Source: Niveispirillum sp. (lineage in GTDB: Bacteria; Pseudomonadota; Alphaproteobacteria; Azospirillales; Azospirillaceae). Taken from it: a stretch of 57,240 bases of DNA. Made by a program: the position numbers and the translations under genes. Shown here one piece after another: positions 11,332 to 20,069 of the stretch (positions are counted from its first letter, which is position 1; every line of letters starts with the position of its first letter). Location: NCBI RefSeq assembly GCF_017996735.1, contig NZ_JAGOGJ010000034.1:1-57240 (forward strand), written 5' to 3'. Below the pieces are notes generated by a model. The model worked only from the letters and a program-made list of their open reading frames with translations, was not told where the DNA came from and ran no database searches.

Positions 11332-11946
11332 TCAGTGCGCGAAGATGTCGGGGTCTTCCCAGCCCAGCAAATCCAGCTTGCCGCGCGCCGGCAGGAAGGC
11401 AAAGCAGGCTTCCGCCAGTTCGCGCCGTCCCTCACGCTCCAGCAGCGCGTCCAGCTTCTCCTTGATCTGATGCAGGTAGAGAACGTCGGAAGCGGCGTAT
11501 TTAAGCTGCTCCTCGTTCAGTTCCGCCGCGCCCCAGTCGCTGGACTGCTGCTGCTTGGACAGGTCGATGCCCGTCATCTCCTTGCACAGATCCTTCAGCC
11601 CGTGGCGGTCGGTGGAGGTGCGGACCAGCTTGGACGTGATCTTGGTGCAATAAAGGGGGGCGCAGGTGATGCCCAGCGCCTTGTACAGCACGGCGACGTC
11701 GAAACGCGCGAAATGGAACAGCTTCAGGACGGTCGGGTCTTCCATCAGGCGCTTCAGGTTGGGCGCCTGGGTCTGGCCCCGGGTGATCTGCACCAGATGG
11801 GCATTGCCGTCACCCGACGAGAGTTGCACCAGGCACAGACGGTCGCGGTGGGGGTTCAGGCCCATGGTCTCCGTATCAACGGCGACAACCGGCCCCAGAT
11901 CAAGACCGTCAGGAAGGTCACCGACGTAAAGGGAGATCTGAGACAT
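11332..11946 (-). CDS. RNase D family 3'-5' exoribonuclease (short form)
   Basis: The 204-aa protein has only the DEDDy exonuclease domain: VAVDTETMGL (Exo I), LFHFARFDVAVLY (Exo II), and LKYAASDVLYLHQI (Exo III with Tyr and Asp). The HRDC domains of E. coli RNase D are absent, as is usual for the alphaproteobacterial short form found beside lptC. It probably trims tRNA or other structured RNA 3' ends. ATG at 11946 follows AAGGA by about 8 bases. The tRNA-Leu pair lies directly upstream but has its own terminators. Confidence 0.9.
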   Translation of the reverse strand: MSQISLYVGDLPDGLDLGPVVAVDTETMGLNPHRDRLCLVQLSSGDGNAHLVQITRGQTQAPNLKRLMEDPTVLKLFHFARFDVAVLYKALGITCAPLYCTKITSKLVRTSTDRHGLKDLCKEMTGIDLSKQQQSSDWGAAELNEEQLKYAASDVLYLHQIKEKLDALLEREGRRELAEACFAFLPARGKLDLLGWEDPDIFAH

Positions 11947-12078
11947 AGGGTGTTCCTTGGCTGACGGTCCGTTGATTGTCACATCCCTTATCGGTTGCCG
12001 GCCCGTTCGCCGCAAGGGGCGATGCCGCAAGGGTCCGATGCCAGGGAAGGGGTCCGGGAATGACGAGACCCGGAAACG

Positions 12079-12112
12079 CTTAGGGCCGCCGGAGTGAACC
12101 GGCGGCCCTAAG
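12079..12112 (-). terminator. Terminator of downstream tRNA-Leu copy
   Basis: Perfect 14-bp stem CTTAGGGCCGCCGG/CCGGCGGCCCTAAG with a 6-base loop (AGTGAA on the plus strand), followed on the minus strand by GCGTTTCC. The same structure with slightly different bases follows the other tRNA copy. Confidence 0.8.
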
Positions 12113-12127
12113 AGCGTTACTTGCGGA

Positions 12128-12212
12128 TGGTGCCCAGAAGAAGACTCGAACTTCCACACCTTGCGGTACAGGTACCTGAAACCTGCGCGTCTACCAATTC
12201 CGCCATCTGGGC
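12128..12212 (-). tRNA. tRNA-Leu (anticodon CAG), copy 1
   Basis: An 85-nt gene including an encoded CCA end. The acceptor stem GCCCAGA pairs with TCTGGGC, the anticodon stem CAGGT/ACCTG encloses the loop TTCAGGT with anticodon CAG, there is a class II long variable arm, and the T loop is TTCGAGT. It is identical to the copy at 12393-12477. Confidence 0.96.
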
Positions 12213-12266
12213 GTCTCCGACCCGCGCTGTCCATCGTTGCCGGTGGGCGACGCGTCGTGGGGCGGG

Positions 12267-12295
12267 TGTATAATGGGGTCGGATGCGGTCGTCAA
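12267..12295 (-). promoter_or_regulatory. Sigma-70 promoter of tRNA-Leu copy 1
   Basis: TTGACG (12295-12290), a 17-base spacer, then TATACA (12272-12267). The -10 box ends 54 bases before the tRNA 5' end. Confidence 0.75.
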
Positions 12296-12343
12296 CAGCT
12301 TTGTTTGACGATTTTTTGCGACAGTTCGCCGGGCCCAGAAACG

Positions 12344-12377
12344 CTTAAGGCCGCCGGGATGAACCGGCGGCCTTAAG
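12344..12377 (-). terminator. Terminator of upstream tRNA-Leu copy
   Basis: Perfect 14-bp stem CTTAAGGCCGCCGG/CCGGCGGCCTTAAG with a GATGAA loop, then GCGTTTC on the minus strand. It is the counterpart of the hairpin at 12079-12112. Confidence 0.8.
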
Positions 12378-12392
12378 TGCGTTACATCGGAA

Positions 12393-12477
12393 TGGTGCCC
12401 AGAAGAAGACTCGAACTTCCACACCTTGCGGTACAGGTACCTGAAACCTGCGCGTCTACCAATTCCGCCATCTGGGC
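12393..12477 (-). tRNA. tRNA-Leu (anticodon CAG), copy 2
   Basis: Identical 85-nt tRNA-Leu(CAG) with CCA encoded, 265 bases upstream of copy 1 on the same strand. It has the same acceptor, anticodon and T arms. Confidence 0.96.
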
Positions 12478-12532
12478 GCTTTCCGAACCGTGCCGTCCAT
12501 CGTTACCGCTGGTCAGCCCGTCGTGGAGGGGG

Positions 12533-12561
12533 CTTATAATGACCCTGACCGGTGTCGTCAA
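12533..12561 (-). promoter_or_regulatory. Sigma-70 promoter of tRNA-Leu copy 2
   Basis: TTGACG (12561-12556), a 17-base spacer, then TATAAG (12538-12533). The spacing and -35 match the promoter of copy 1, though the sequences between have diverged. Confidence 0.78.
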
Positions 12562-12647
12562 CAGATGTTTTTCGCAGGTGGATGACTTTTTCCGCATCCG
12601 CCGCGTTCCATATCGCGGAGGGTACGGTGCCAGGGGAGGAGAAACAC

Positions 12648-13577
12648 ATGTCGGCGTCATGGGGCAGGGTGGTGGTGTTCGGCGGATCGGGCTTCATCGG
12701 CCGGCATATCGTGCAGCGGCTGGCCCGGACGGGTGTGGAGATTGTGGTGCCATCGCGCAATCCCGGACAGGTGGCATCGCTGCGCCTGGCGGGGGAGGTG
12801 GGGCAGATCGTGCCCGTCGCCGTCGATATCGGCAGTGATGCCGCTATCGCGGCCAGCCTGACCGGGGCGGATGCCGTGATCAACCTGATCGGCATCCTGG
12901 CGACCAGCCGGGGGAATGGTTTCGACGCCGTCCAGCATCAGGCGGCGGCGCGCATCGCGCGGGCCGCGAAGGCGGCGGGTGCCCGTACCTTCGTACAGAT
13001 GTCGGCCATTGGCGCCGATCCCGCCTCCGACAGCGCCTATGCCGCCAGCAAGGGGGCGGGTGAAGCGGCGGTACGGGCCGCCTTTCCCGATGCGGTGATC
13101 CTGCGCCCCTCTATCGTGTTCGGTCCCGGGGACGGGTTTTTCCAGCGTTTCGGGCGGATGGCCGGGCTGCTGCCCTTCCTGCCGCTGATCGGTGGCGGTC
13201 ATACACGGTTCCAGCCCGTCTATGCCGGCGACGTTGCCGATGCGGTCATGGTGGCCCTGACCGATCCCGCCTGCCGGCGCCGGACCTATGAGCTGGGTGG
13301 CCCCCGCGCCTATAGTTTCCGGGAATTGCTGGAATATATATGCCGTCAGGCCGGGGTGCCGGGCCGCTGGCTGCTGCCGCTGCCCTTCCCCATTGCCACG
13401 GTTCAGGCGGCCTTCATGGAACTACTGCCGGGCAAGCCGCTGACGCGTGATCAGGTAAGGCTCCTGAAACGCGACAATGTCGTGTCCGGGACCCTGCCAG
13501 GCCTAAGCGACCTGGGGATCGTCCCCACGGCGGTGGAACTGGTGGTTCCGACATATCTGCGGCCGTCCGGCGGCTGA
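12648..13577 (+). CDS. NAD(P)-binding Rossmann protein, complex I NDUFA9-like
   Basis: The 309-aa protein is an atypical short-chain dehydrogenase/epimerase with the N-terminal nucleotide-binding loop VVVFGGSGFIGRHIVQRL. It continues with VIVPSRNP-like and NLIGIL segments and a YAASKGAGEAAVRAAFPDAVILRPSIVFGPGDGFFQRF stretch typical of the NDUFA9 (39-kDa complex I assembly) family found across alphaproteobacteria. ATG at 12648 follows GGGGAGGAG by 6 bases; longer in-frame starts overlap the tRNA promoter. The role is probably NAD(P)H binding linked to complex I or ubiquinone biosynthesis, by family inference. Confidence 0.85.
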   Translation: MSASWGRVVVFGGSGFIGRHIVQRLARTGVEIVVPSRNPGQVASLRLAGEVGQIVPVAVDIGSDAAIAASLTGADAVINLIGILATSRGNGFDAVQHQAAARIARAAKAAGARTFVQMSAIGADPASDSAYAASKGAGEAAVRAAFPDAVILRPSIVFGPGDGFFQRFGRMAGLLPFLPLIGGGHTRFQPVYAGDVADAVMVALTDPACRRRTYELGGPRAYSFRELLEYICRQAGVPGRWLLPLPFPIATVQAAFMELLPGKPLTRDQVRLLKRDNVVSGTLPGLSDLGIVPTAVELVVPTYLRPSGG

Positions 13578-13696
13578 GGAATGGCTCGCGCCGGGGAAAA
13601 TGCGTTTGGGTCGGACCGATTTCCATTGATCCGCACCCCCTGCCTCCCAATATAACCTCCGTGTACCTCTCAACAGCCCCTGTCGAGGATACTTCG

Positions 13697-14416
13697 ATGG
13701 TAAACGGACCCTATAATCCGTATGCGGCGGGCAGCCGGACCCTGGATCAGGCGTCGTTCGACGCCGGACTGCGGTCCCATATGCTGCGCGTCTACAATTA
13801 CATGTGCTTGGCGTTGGTAATCACCGGTGGCGTCGCCTTTCTGGGCGCCCAGAGCGAAGCCCTGGTGGCCCTGATCTTCGGAACCCCCCTGAAATGGGTG
13901 GTCATGCTGGCCCCGCTTGCCTTCATCTTTTTCGGGTTCCGCCCGGATCGCATGTCGGCCTCGGCCCTGCGCACCAGCCTGATCGTCTTCAGCGCCCTGA
14001 TGGGCCTGTCGATGATGAGCATCTTCCTGGTGTACACGGGCGCCAGCATCGCCCGCGTCTTCTTCATCACGGCGGCCATGTTCGCGGGTATCAGCCTGTA
14101 CGGCTATACCACCAAGGCCGACCTGTCGAAGATGGGCAGCTTCATGATCATGGGCCTGATCGGTATCATCATCGCCGGTCTGGTCAATATCTTCCTGGCC
14201 TCCAGTGCGCTGCAATTCGCCATCTCGGTGATCGGCGTGGTGGTCTTCACGGGCCTGACGGCCTGGGACACCCAGAACATCAAGGAGAGCTATGCCTCTC
14301 ATTGGGGTGAGGAAGGTAACAGCCGTCTGGCCGTCATGGGCGCCTTGTCGCTGTACCTGAACTTCATCAACCTGTTTCAGATGCTGCTGTCCCTGCTGGG
14401 CCAGCGCGACGAATAA
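13697..14416 (+). CDS. Bax inhibitor-1/YccA family membrane protein
   Basis: The 239-aa protein has seven hydrophobic segments starting at MLRVYNYMCLALVITGGVAFL and ending at LSLYLNFINLFQMLLSLLG. The family signatures are the repeated transmembrane pattern, GLTAWDTQNIKE in the sixth loop and LYLNFINLFQ at the C-terminus. BI-1 proteins form Ca2+-leak channels or protease modulators. ATG at 13697 (MVNGPYNPYAAG) is preferred over GTG 13661 because family members begin near this point and GAGG lies 9 bases upstream. A TATAAC sequence near 13651 may be the -10 region. Confidence 0.9.
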   Translation: MVNGPYNPYAAGSRTLDQASFDAGLRSHMLRVYNYMCLALVITGGVAFLGAQSEALVALIFGTPLKWVVMLAPLAFIFFGFRPDRMSASALRTSLIVFSALMGLSMMSIFLVYTGASIARVFFITAAMFAGISLYGYTTKADLSKMGSFMIMGLIGIIIAGLVNIFLASSALQFAISVIGVVVFTGLTAWDTQNIKESYASHWGEEGNSRLAVMGALSLYLNFINLFQMLLSLLGQRDE

Positions 14417-14454
14417 AGGTTTGAGGGGTCCGTCCAGGCCCGTCCTTTGTGGAA

Positions 14455-14488
14455 CGCCCGGCGCAGGCATGCCCTGCGCCGGGCGTTT
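14455..14488 (+). terminator. Terminator after the Bax inhibitor-1 gene
   Basis: Perfect 13-bp stem CGCCCGGCGCAGG/CCTGCGCCGGGCG with a 5-base loop, followed by TTTCC. Confidence 0.82.
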
Positions 14489-14545
14489 CCATTTGCGGGG
14501 TATCACCGCTATCATTCCCGACGCAAGGTCAGGTGAAGGGGACGG

Positions 14546-16150
14546 GTGGTGGCGGGTGGTGATACGGAACTGAAGGGCCTGACCATGGCCCTGGGCCAGG
14601 AACTGTCCGCCGGCCTGGAAGAACCGATATATGACGCCGATCGCTGGATGCGCGCCCAGGCGCTGGCGGAGGCGCTGGGCGCCGCCGTGGCGCGCGGGGC
14701 CGATCCGACCGGTGCTGCCGCGATGCTGGACCGGCTGCCACCGCCCCGAAACCCGCGGGAGGTGGTAATCGGGCACCTGATCCGGGCCGGGGTGCTGCGC
14801 GACGGCTCCGCCCCGACGGCCGCTATCCAGGCCCTGGCGGATGATATTGCCGGCCCCAACCCCCGACACAGCCTGGCCCAGGCGGACTATGTCCTGCGCG
14901 GTGTCCTGTATGCGGTATGGACCAACCGGATGAACCTGTCCGATCCCGGCCGCCACGATCTGGCCATGCGCCGGCTCTGGCACACGATCCTGGAGAAATA
15001 TCGGGCGCAGATGCCGGCACGTGATCCGGTGCCGGCGGCCCGGCGCCAGCGTGACCTGATCGTGCTGATGACCGGACAGTTCGTGCAGGGCATGCACCAG
15101 CCCTCCATCGATATACAGGAATTCGCATCGAAGCTGGTTCTGCGTTTCGGGCGCCGGGTGGTACTGATCAACAGTGCCGACGGTCCGGCCTCGGCCCATT
15201 ATCCCTATCTGGGTGGTTTTACCAGCAGTGCGGATGAGGGGCTGGTGGACCGGACACAATTGATGATCGACCGGCTGCCGGTCCCCTTCATCCACCTGCC
15301 CCCCGGTTTCACCGATCCGGCCACGGCCGCGACCCTTTGTGACCGCATCCTGGAAATGCGGCCCGATCTGATCCTGTCCTTCGGCACGCTGAACCCGGTG
15401 GCCGACCTGTGCCGGGGGCTGGTTGATGTGGTCTCCATTCCGTTCGGCACCTATCTGCCGATGGCGGAGCCGGCCTTTGTGGCCCTGCCCCGGGCGCTGG
15501 TCGCGTCAGACGGGCCGGCCCTGGCCGTGGCCGGGCTGAGCCCGGATCGGGTGGCGATCATCGATTACTGCTACACACGGCCGGCGATGGACAAGGCCCG
15601 GACCAGGGCCGAACTGGGCGTGCCGGAGGATGCCATCCTGACCCTGGTCATCGGCATCCGCCTGTCGCAGGAGGTGACGCCGGCCTTCGCCGCCGCCCTG
15701 GATGCGGCGGTGCAGGCGGAGCCCCGGCTGTTCTTCCTGTTCGTCGGGACCCTGGACGGGTACGAGGATCTGGTCGCCCCCCTGCCGGCGCTGGCGGGGC
15801 GTTCGCGGGCGCACGGGTTCGACCCGGATGTGATCGGCCTGCTGGCGGTGGCGGACCTGTTCCTGAACCCGCCGCGCGGCGGGGGTGGGGCGTCGGCGGC
15901 CTATGCCCTGTCCAGTGGCGTGCCGGCCTTCACCCTGAATGCCGGCGACGTGGCGACCGTGGTGGGGCCGGATTTCCATCTGGCCGGCTATGGCGATTTT
16001 GCCCCGCTGGCCGCCCGCTTTGCCGATGATGCCGGTTATCGTGATGCCATGAGGGCCAAGGCCCGGACCCGCTTTGCCGCCATTTCATCGCGCGACGTGA
16101 TGCTTCGCCAGATCCTGGACGGGGTCAAGGCCATGCGGGTGAAAGGATAA
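14546..16150 (+). CDS. Putative GT-B type glycosyltransferase
   Basis: The 534-aa protein is not matched to a named family. Its N-terminal ~170 residues are helical, with repeat-like Ala/Leu content. The middle has a Rossmann-like region (LVLRFGRRVVLINSADG, RPDLILSFGTLNPVADLCRG). The C-terminal half has a GT-B style donor site: RLSQEVTPAF, LFFLFVGTLDGYEDL, then DLFLNPPRGGGGASAAYALSSGVPAFTL, which resembles the nucleotide-sugar loop of GT1/GT4/O-GlcNAc transferases. Similar proteins in Azospirillaceae are annotated as glycosyltransferases. GTG at 14546 follows GAAGGGGA; ATG 14585 is an alternative. The last 26 bases overlap a small gene on the other strand. Confidence 0.62.
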   Translation: MVAGGDTELKGLTMALGQELSAGLEEPIYDADRWMRAQALAEALGAAVARGADPTGAAAMLDRLPPPRNPREVVIGHLIRAGVLRDGSAPTAAIQALADDIAGPNPRHSLAQADYVLRGVLYAVWTNRMNLSDPGRHDLAMRRLWHTILEKYRAQMPARDPVPAARRQRDLIVLMTGQFVQGMHQPSIDIQEFASKLVLRFGRRVVLINSADGPASAHYPYLGGFTSSADEGLVDRTQLMIDRLPVPFIHLPPGFTDPATAATLCDRILEMRPDLILSFGTLNPVADLCRGLVDVVSIPFGTYLPMAEPAFVALPRALVASDGPALAVAGLSPDRVAIIDYCYTRPAMDKARTRAELGVPEDAILTLVIGIRLSQEVTPAFAAALDAAVQAEPRLFFLFVGTLDGYEDLVAPLPALAGRSRAHGFDPDVIGLLAVADLFLNPPRGGGGASAAYALSSGVPAFTLNAGDVATVVGPDFHLAGYGDFAPLAARFADDAGYRDAMRAKARTRFAAISSRDVMLRQILDGVKAMRVKG

Positions 16151-16406
16151 GCGGCGTCTGGTCGGGCCAGCAGCTTGCATTTTCCGCCACCGCGTCGGCC
16201 CGGTCATTCGGGTTCCGCGGATCGCCGGGGATGAAGATGGCCCGCCCCCGGCTGCCGGTATTCAGTTCCAGCACCAGCCGGTGACCCGCCTTCTGGTCGG
16301 TGTCCAGGATGGTGAAGCAGCCGCCCTGGGCCGCCAGGGCGCGGCAGACCGCCATGGTCGCCGGCGTGACGCCCAGCACCAGATAGGACAATTGCGCTGA
16401 ATTCAC
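16125..16406 (-). CDS. Small protein coupled to the metal ABC transporter
   Basis: The 93-aa product is unknown. Its N-terminus YLVLGVTPATMAVCRALAAQGGCFTILDTD resembles the first beta-alpha-beta of a dinucleotide-binding fold, but the rest is too short for a full Rossmann domain. The GTG start overlaps the stop of the upstream permease gene (GTGA, 16403-16406), so it is probably translated with the transporter. Its 3' end overlaps the convergent glycosyltransferase gene by 26 bases. It could be a remnant or a small regulatory subunit. Confidence 0.5.
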   Translation of the reverse strand: MNSAQLSYLVLGVTPATMAVCRALAAQGGCFTILDTDQKAGHRLVLELNTGSRGRAIFIPGDPRNPNDRADAVAENASCWPDQTPLILSPAWP

Positions 16407-17359
16407 GCCGCCGCTCCCCGCATCACCCGGCCTGTGACCCGGGCCAGCACGCCATAGCGCGGCGCCAGCAGAATGGAAAGCGCCAGGATGATGCCGGCCA
16501 GGACCGCGATGGACCCGGCGGCATTCACCGCCATGTCATAGCCCAGCAATGAGGGGCCGAAGGCAGCCAGCCCATAGCCGCCGACGCCCGTCACCCCGCC
16601 CACCAGCAGCGACAGAGCCAGTTGCGGCACCATCCGGTCGGTGAACAGCCGGGCCGTGGCGGCGGGGCAGATCAGCATGGCGATGACCAGGATCGATCCC
16701 ACCGCCTCGAACGCGGCGATGGCGGCAAGTGCGGCCAGGGCGACGATGACATGCTGCACCAGCCCGCTTTTCAGGCCCAGCGTATCGGCAAGCGCGGGGT
16801 CGAAGCTGACCAGGGTGAATTCCTTGAAAAAGATCAGGATGATGGTCAGGCAGATCGCAAACACGGCAACCAGTTGCAGCACCTGCCGGGGCAGGGTGGC
16901 CCAGATCGCGGGATCGGCAAGGTCGGACCAGCCGCCGGGCGTCAGCCACAGGATGGCTTCCAACTGTCCATAAAGGACACAATCGGCATCCAGATCCACC
17001 TGCCGCGCCGGCCCCTGTTCGATCAGGACCACGCCCAGCGCGAACAGGCCGGTGAAGACCACGCCCATGGCGGCCCCCGCCTCCACCCGGCCCAGGCGGC
17101 GGACCAGTTCGATCATCACCCCCGCCACCAGGGCGGCGGTCAGCGCACCGGCCAGCATGGGGAAGGTGTCGCGCGTGCCGGCCACCAGGAACCCCGCTAC
17201 GATGCCGGGCAGGACGGCGTGGCTGATGGCGTCACCCATCAGGCTTTGCCGCCGCAGCACCAGGAAATTGCCGACCAGCGCGCAGGAAAGACAGGCGAAC
17301 AGGGCCGCCAGCAGGGCCGGCAGATCGACCGACAGGAAGGTGACGGCATCGATATTCAT
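16403..17359 (-). CDS. Metal ABC transporter permease (TroD/ZnuB-like)
   Basis: The 318-aa inner-membrane permease belongs to the ABC-3 family (about nine hydrophobic segments). Typical motifs are GDAISHAVLPGIVAGFL near residue 40, the coupling segment KEFTLVSFDPALADTLGL, and the C-terminal VGSILVIAMLICPAATARLFTDR. The ATG overlaps the stop of the first permease gene by ATGA spacing, so the two permeases probably form a heterodimer, as in TroCD or SitCD. The importer takes up zinc or manganese (see the binding protein). Confidence 0.92.
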   Translation of the reverse strand: MNIDAVTFLSVDLPALLAALFACLSCALVGNFLVLRRQSLMGDAISHAVLPGIVAGFLVAGTRDTFPMLAGALTAALVAGVMIELVRRLGRVEAGAAMGVVFTGLFALGVVLIEQGPARQVDLDADCVLYGQLEAILWLTPGGWSDLADPAIWATLPRQVLQLVAVFAICLTIILIFFKEFTLVSFDPALADTLGLKSGLVQHVIVALAALAAIAAFEAVGSILVIAMLICPAATARLFTDRMVPQLALSLLVGGVTGVGGYGLAAFGPSLLGYDMAVNAAGSIAVLAGIILALSILLAPRYGVLARVTGRVMRGAAA

Positions 17360-18264
17360 GGTGCCAGTTCCCCCGCCAGCAGGGCACGGCGCAGGCGGGC
17401 GCGGCGCAGGCTGCGGCCCAGCAGGCCGCGCGACGGCGCCACGACCAAGCTGATGAAGAACAGGGTGGTGGCCACCAGCACAATGATGGCGCCGGCCGGC
17501 AGGTCGGCAAAGCGGGAGGAGAGCAGCGCACCCACCCCGCCCGACACGGCACCCACCGTGCCGGCAATGACCAGCATGCGGGCCAGATCATCGGTCCAGA
17601 ACCGGGCCGTGGCGGCCGGGGTGATCAGCAGCGCGATGATCAGGACCAGCCCCACCGTCTGCAGCCCCACAACCGTCACCAGCGTGACCAGCGCCATCAG
17701 CGCCAGATCAATGCGGCCCGTGGGCCAGCCGGCGGCGCGTGCGAAGCCTTCATCAAAGGCCAGCAGGCGGAATTCCTTGAAGAACAGCCAGACCATGGAT
17801 GCCGCCAGCAAGGCCAGGGCGCCCAGTCCCACGGCTTCGCCCGTGCGCATGGCCGCTGTCTGGCCGAAGATGAAACCCTTCAGGCCGGCGGCATTGGCGG
17901 CCGGCAGTTCCTGCACCACCGACAGCAGCACGACGCCGGCCCCGAAAAACACCGACAGCACAGCACCGATGGCCGCATCCTCCGTCAGGCGGGTCCAACG
18001 TTTGATGGCCTGGATGGTCATGACCGCGATGGCGCCGCTGATCGCGGCCCCGGTCAGCAGCAGCGGCAGGGACCGCCCCTCCACCCCCAGCGCCATGCCG
18101 GTCAGGAAGGCGGCCACGATGCCGGGCAGGGTGGCATGGCTCAACGCGTCGCTGACCAGGGCGCGGCGGCGCAACACCATGAAACAGCCGACCATGCCGG
18201 CAGCCAGACCCAGCGCGGTGGCACCCAAAAGCACGACCAGCGTATTGTGGCCGACCATGTCCAT
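17356..18264 (-). CDS. Metal ABC transporter permease (TroC/SitC-like)
   Basis: The 302-aa ABC-3 family permease has the same motif set as its neighbour: SDALSHATLPGIVAAFL, KEFRLLAFDEGFARAAGWP and VGLVLIIALLITPAATARFWTDD. It has about eight hydrophobic segments and an Arg-rich C-terminus. Its start codon overlaps the ATPase stop by one base (TGATG). The two permeases are clearly paralogous and arose by duplication, as in other two-permease Mn/Zn systems. Confidence 0.93.
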   Translation of the reverse strand: MDMVGHNTLVVLLGATALGLAAGMVGCFMVLRRRALVSDALSHATLPGIVAAFLTGMALGVEGRSLPLLLTGAAISGAIAVMTIQAIKRWTRLTEDAAIGAVLSVFFGAGVVLLSVVQELPAANAAGLKGFIFGQTAAMRTGEAVGLGALALLAASMVWLFFKEFRLLAFDEGFARAAGWPTGRIDLALMALVTLVTVVGLQTVGLVLIIALLITPAATARFWTDDLARMLVIAGTVGAVSGGVGALLSSRFADLPAGAIIVLVATTLFFISLVVAPSRGLLGRSLRRARLRRALLAGELAP

Positions 18265-19049
18265 CAGCGCGGACCCAGCAGCAACCCGCTGGCCCGCTGG
18301 CCATAGGCGCGGCGCAGGTTCTCCTCCGTCAACGCCTCACGCACGGGGCCGGCGGCGACCAGCCCGCCGCTCAGCATCAGCACATGGTCGAAGGTCTCCG
18401 CCACGGTCTGCAGGTCGTGATGCACGCAGATCACCGTCCGTCCCTCTGCGTCCAGTTCGCGCAGCACCGCCAGGATGGTCTGTTCGGTGGCGGCATCCAC
18501 GCCGGCCAGCGGTTCATCCATGAAATAGAGTCGCGCCTCCTGCGCCAGGGCGCGGGCCAGGAACACGCGCTGCTGCTGTCCGCCTGACAATTGCCCGATC
18601 TGGCGATGGGCAAAATCGGCCATGCCGACCCGGTCCAGCGCCTGCATGGCGGCTTGCTTGTGCTTGGCCCCGATGCGCCGGCCCCAGCCGATCAGGCCGT
18701 AACGGCCCATGGTGACCACGTCCAGCGCGCTGACGGGGAAATCCCAATCCACGCTTTCCCGCTGCGGCACATAGCCGATCAGGGCGCGCTGCCGCTTCAG
18801 CGGCCGTCCATAGACCTCGATGGTGCCCGTCAGGGACGGGACCAGGCCCAGCACCGCCTTCAGGAAGGTGGATTTGCCGGCCCCGTTCGGTCCGACGACG
18901 GCCACCAGCCCCTGGGCCGGGGCCGTCCAGGTGACGTCGCGCAGCACCAGCCGCTGATGATAGGCCACTGACAGGCCCGACACGGCCAGCGCGCCGACAC
19001 CGGCATCGGCGGTGGGAATGAAATTGTCGCTCAACAGACGTTGCAGCAT
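18264..19049 (-). CDS. Metal ABC transporter ATP-binding protein (TroB/SitB-like)
   Basis: The 261-aa ATPase has Walker A GPNGAGKST, Q-loop YVPQRESVDWDFPVSALDVVTMGRYG, signature LSGGQQQRV, Walker B RLYFMDEPLAGVD and H-loop VHHDLQTV. The VDWDFP-VSALDVV-MGRYG stretch is characteristic of Mn/Zn importers. It lies between the binding protein (12-base gap) and the permeases. Confidence 0.94.
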   Translation of the reverse strand: MLQRLLSDNFIPTADAGVGALAVSGLSVAYHQRLVLRDVTWTAPAQGLVAVVGPNGAGKSTFLKAVLGLVPSLTGTIEVYGRPLKRQRALIGYVPQRESVDWDFPVSALDVVTMGRYGLIGWGRRIGAKHKQAAMQALDRVGMADFAHRQIGQLSGGQQQRVFLARALAQEARLYFMDEPLAGVDAATEQTILAVLRELDAEGRTVICVHHDLQTVAETFDHVLMLSGGLVAAGPVREALTEENLRRAYGQRASGLLLGPR

Positions 19050-19061
19050 CGGACCGTCCCC

Positions 19062-20057
19062 TTACCGCGCGGCCAGCCGGCCCTGGAACCCGCGCGCCGG
19101 CACGGTGCCGCCCAGGGCCTGGGCGATGGTGGTGACATTATGATCGATCATGCCAACATAGGTGCCTTCATAGGTGCCAGGGGTGCCCATGGCATCGGAA
19201 TAGAGCGATCCGCCGATGGAGACCTTGTGTCCCCGCGCCGCCGCCCCCTGGATCAACGCCTGGATATTGCGGTCGGACACAGAGGTTTCGACAAAAACCG
19301 CCGGAATCTTTCGATCGACCAGCAGGGCGACCATGCTTTCGATGCGCTGCAGGCCGGCTTCCGACTCCGTGCTGATGCCCTGGATGCCCACGACCTGCAG
19401 GCCATAGGCCCGCCCCAGATAGGAGAAGGCGTCATGCGCCGTGACCAGGACACGGGCCTTTTCCGGCACGGAGCCCAGCACCTTGGCGGCATAGAGGTTC
19501 AGCGCATCAAAGTCCGCCGCCGCCCGGTCGGCATTGGCGGCATAAAGGCTGGTGTTGGCGGGATAAAGGCCCGACAGCTTGTCCCTTACCCCCAGCAGCG
19601 CCAGCCGCCACAGGGTCGGGTCCATCCAGACATGGGGGTCGGGATGGGCATCGGCCCCCTCGGGATGGATCAGACGGTCCCCGGGCAGGACGGAAGCCGC
19701 CGCATGCACGGGCTTGGCCGCCGCCAGCTTGTCCAGCATCTCCGCCATCTTGCCTTCCAGGAACAGGCCGGAATGGAAAACGGCGTCGGCCTTCATCAGG
19801 GCGACCGTGTCGGCGCGTGTCAGTTTGTAGGAATGGGGATCGATGCCTTCGCCCATCAGGCTGCTGATGCTGGCCGTGTCGCCGGCCACGGCGCGCAGCA
19901 GGTCCGCCACCTGTCCCGTGGTCGCCTGAAGTACCGGCTTGCCGGCCGCGGTCGCGGGCAGTGCTGCGGACAGCAGGCCGGCCCCGGCAAGGGCCAGGAC
20001 GGAACGGCGGGTATGGGGGGCGGCGTCGGACACGGGATCAGGGCTTTCTGGAATCAT
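19062..20057 (-). CDS. Metal ABC transporter substrate-binding protein (TroA-like)
   Basis: The 331-aa cluster A-I binding protein has an N-terminal export signal with a twin Arg (HTRRSVLALAGAG), possibly Tat. Likely metal ligands are H75 (GIDPHSY), H142 (DPHVWMDP), H208 (TAHDAFSYLG) and D288 (SLYSDAMG). The His-His-His-Asp set resembles TroA (Zn, Mn) and ZnuA more than the Glu-containing PsaA/SitA manganese set. There is only a short His-containing loop (residues 131-142), not the long ZnuA His-rich loop. Zinc or mixed Zn/Mn specificity is inferred. It is the first gene of the operon. Confidence 0.9.
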   Translation of the reverse strand: MIPESPDPVSDAAPHTRRSVLALAGAGLLSAALPATAAGKPVLQATTGQVADLLRAVAGDTASISSLMGEGIDPHSYKLTRADTVALMKADAVFHSGLFLEGKMAEMLDKLAAAKPVHAAASVLPGDRLIHPEGADAHPDPHVWMDPTLWRLALLGVRDKLSGLYPANTSLYAANADRAAADFDALNLYAAKVLGSVPEKARVLVTAHDAFSYLGRAYGLQVVGIQGISTESEAGLQRIESMVALLVDRKIPAVFVETSVSDRNIQALIQGAAARGHKVSIGGSLYSDAMGTPGTYEGTYVGMIDHNVTTIAQALGGTVPARGFQGRLAAR

Positions 20058-20069
20058 TCCAAACTTTGT

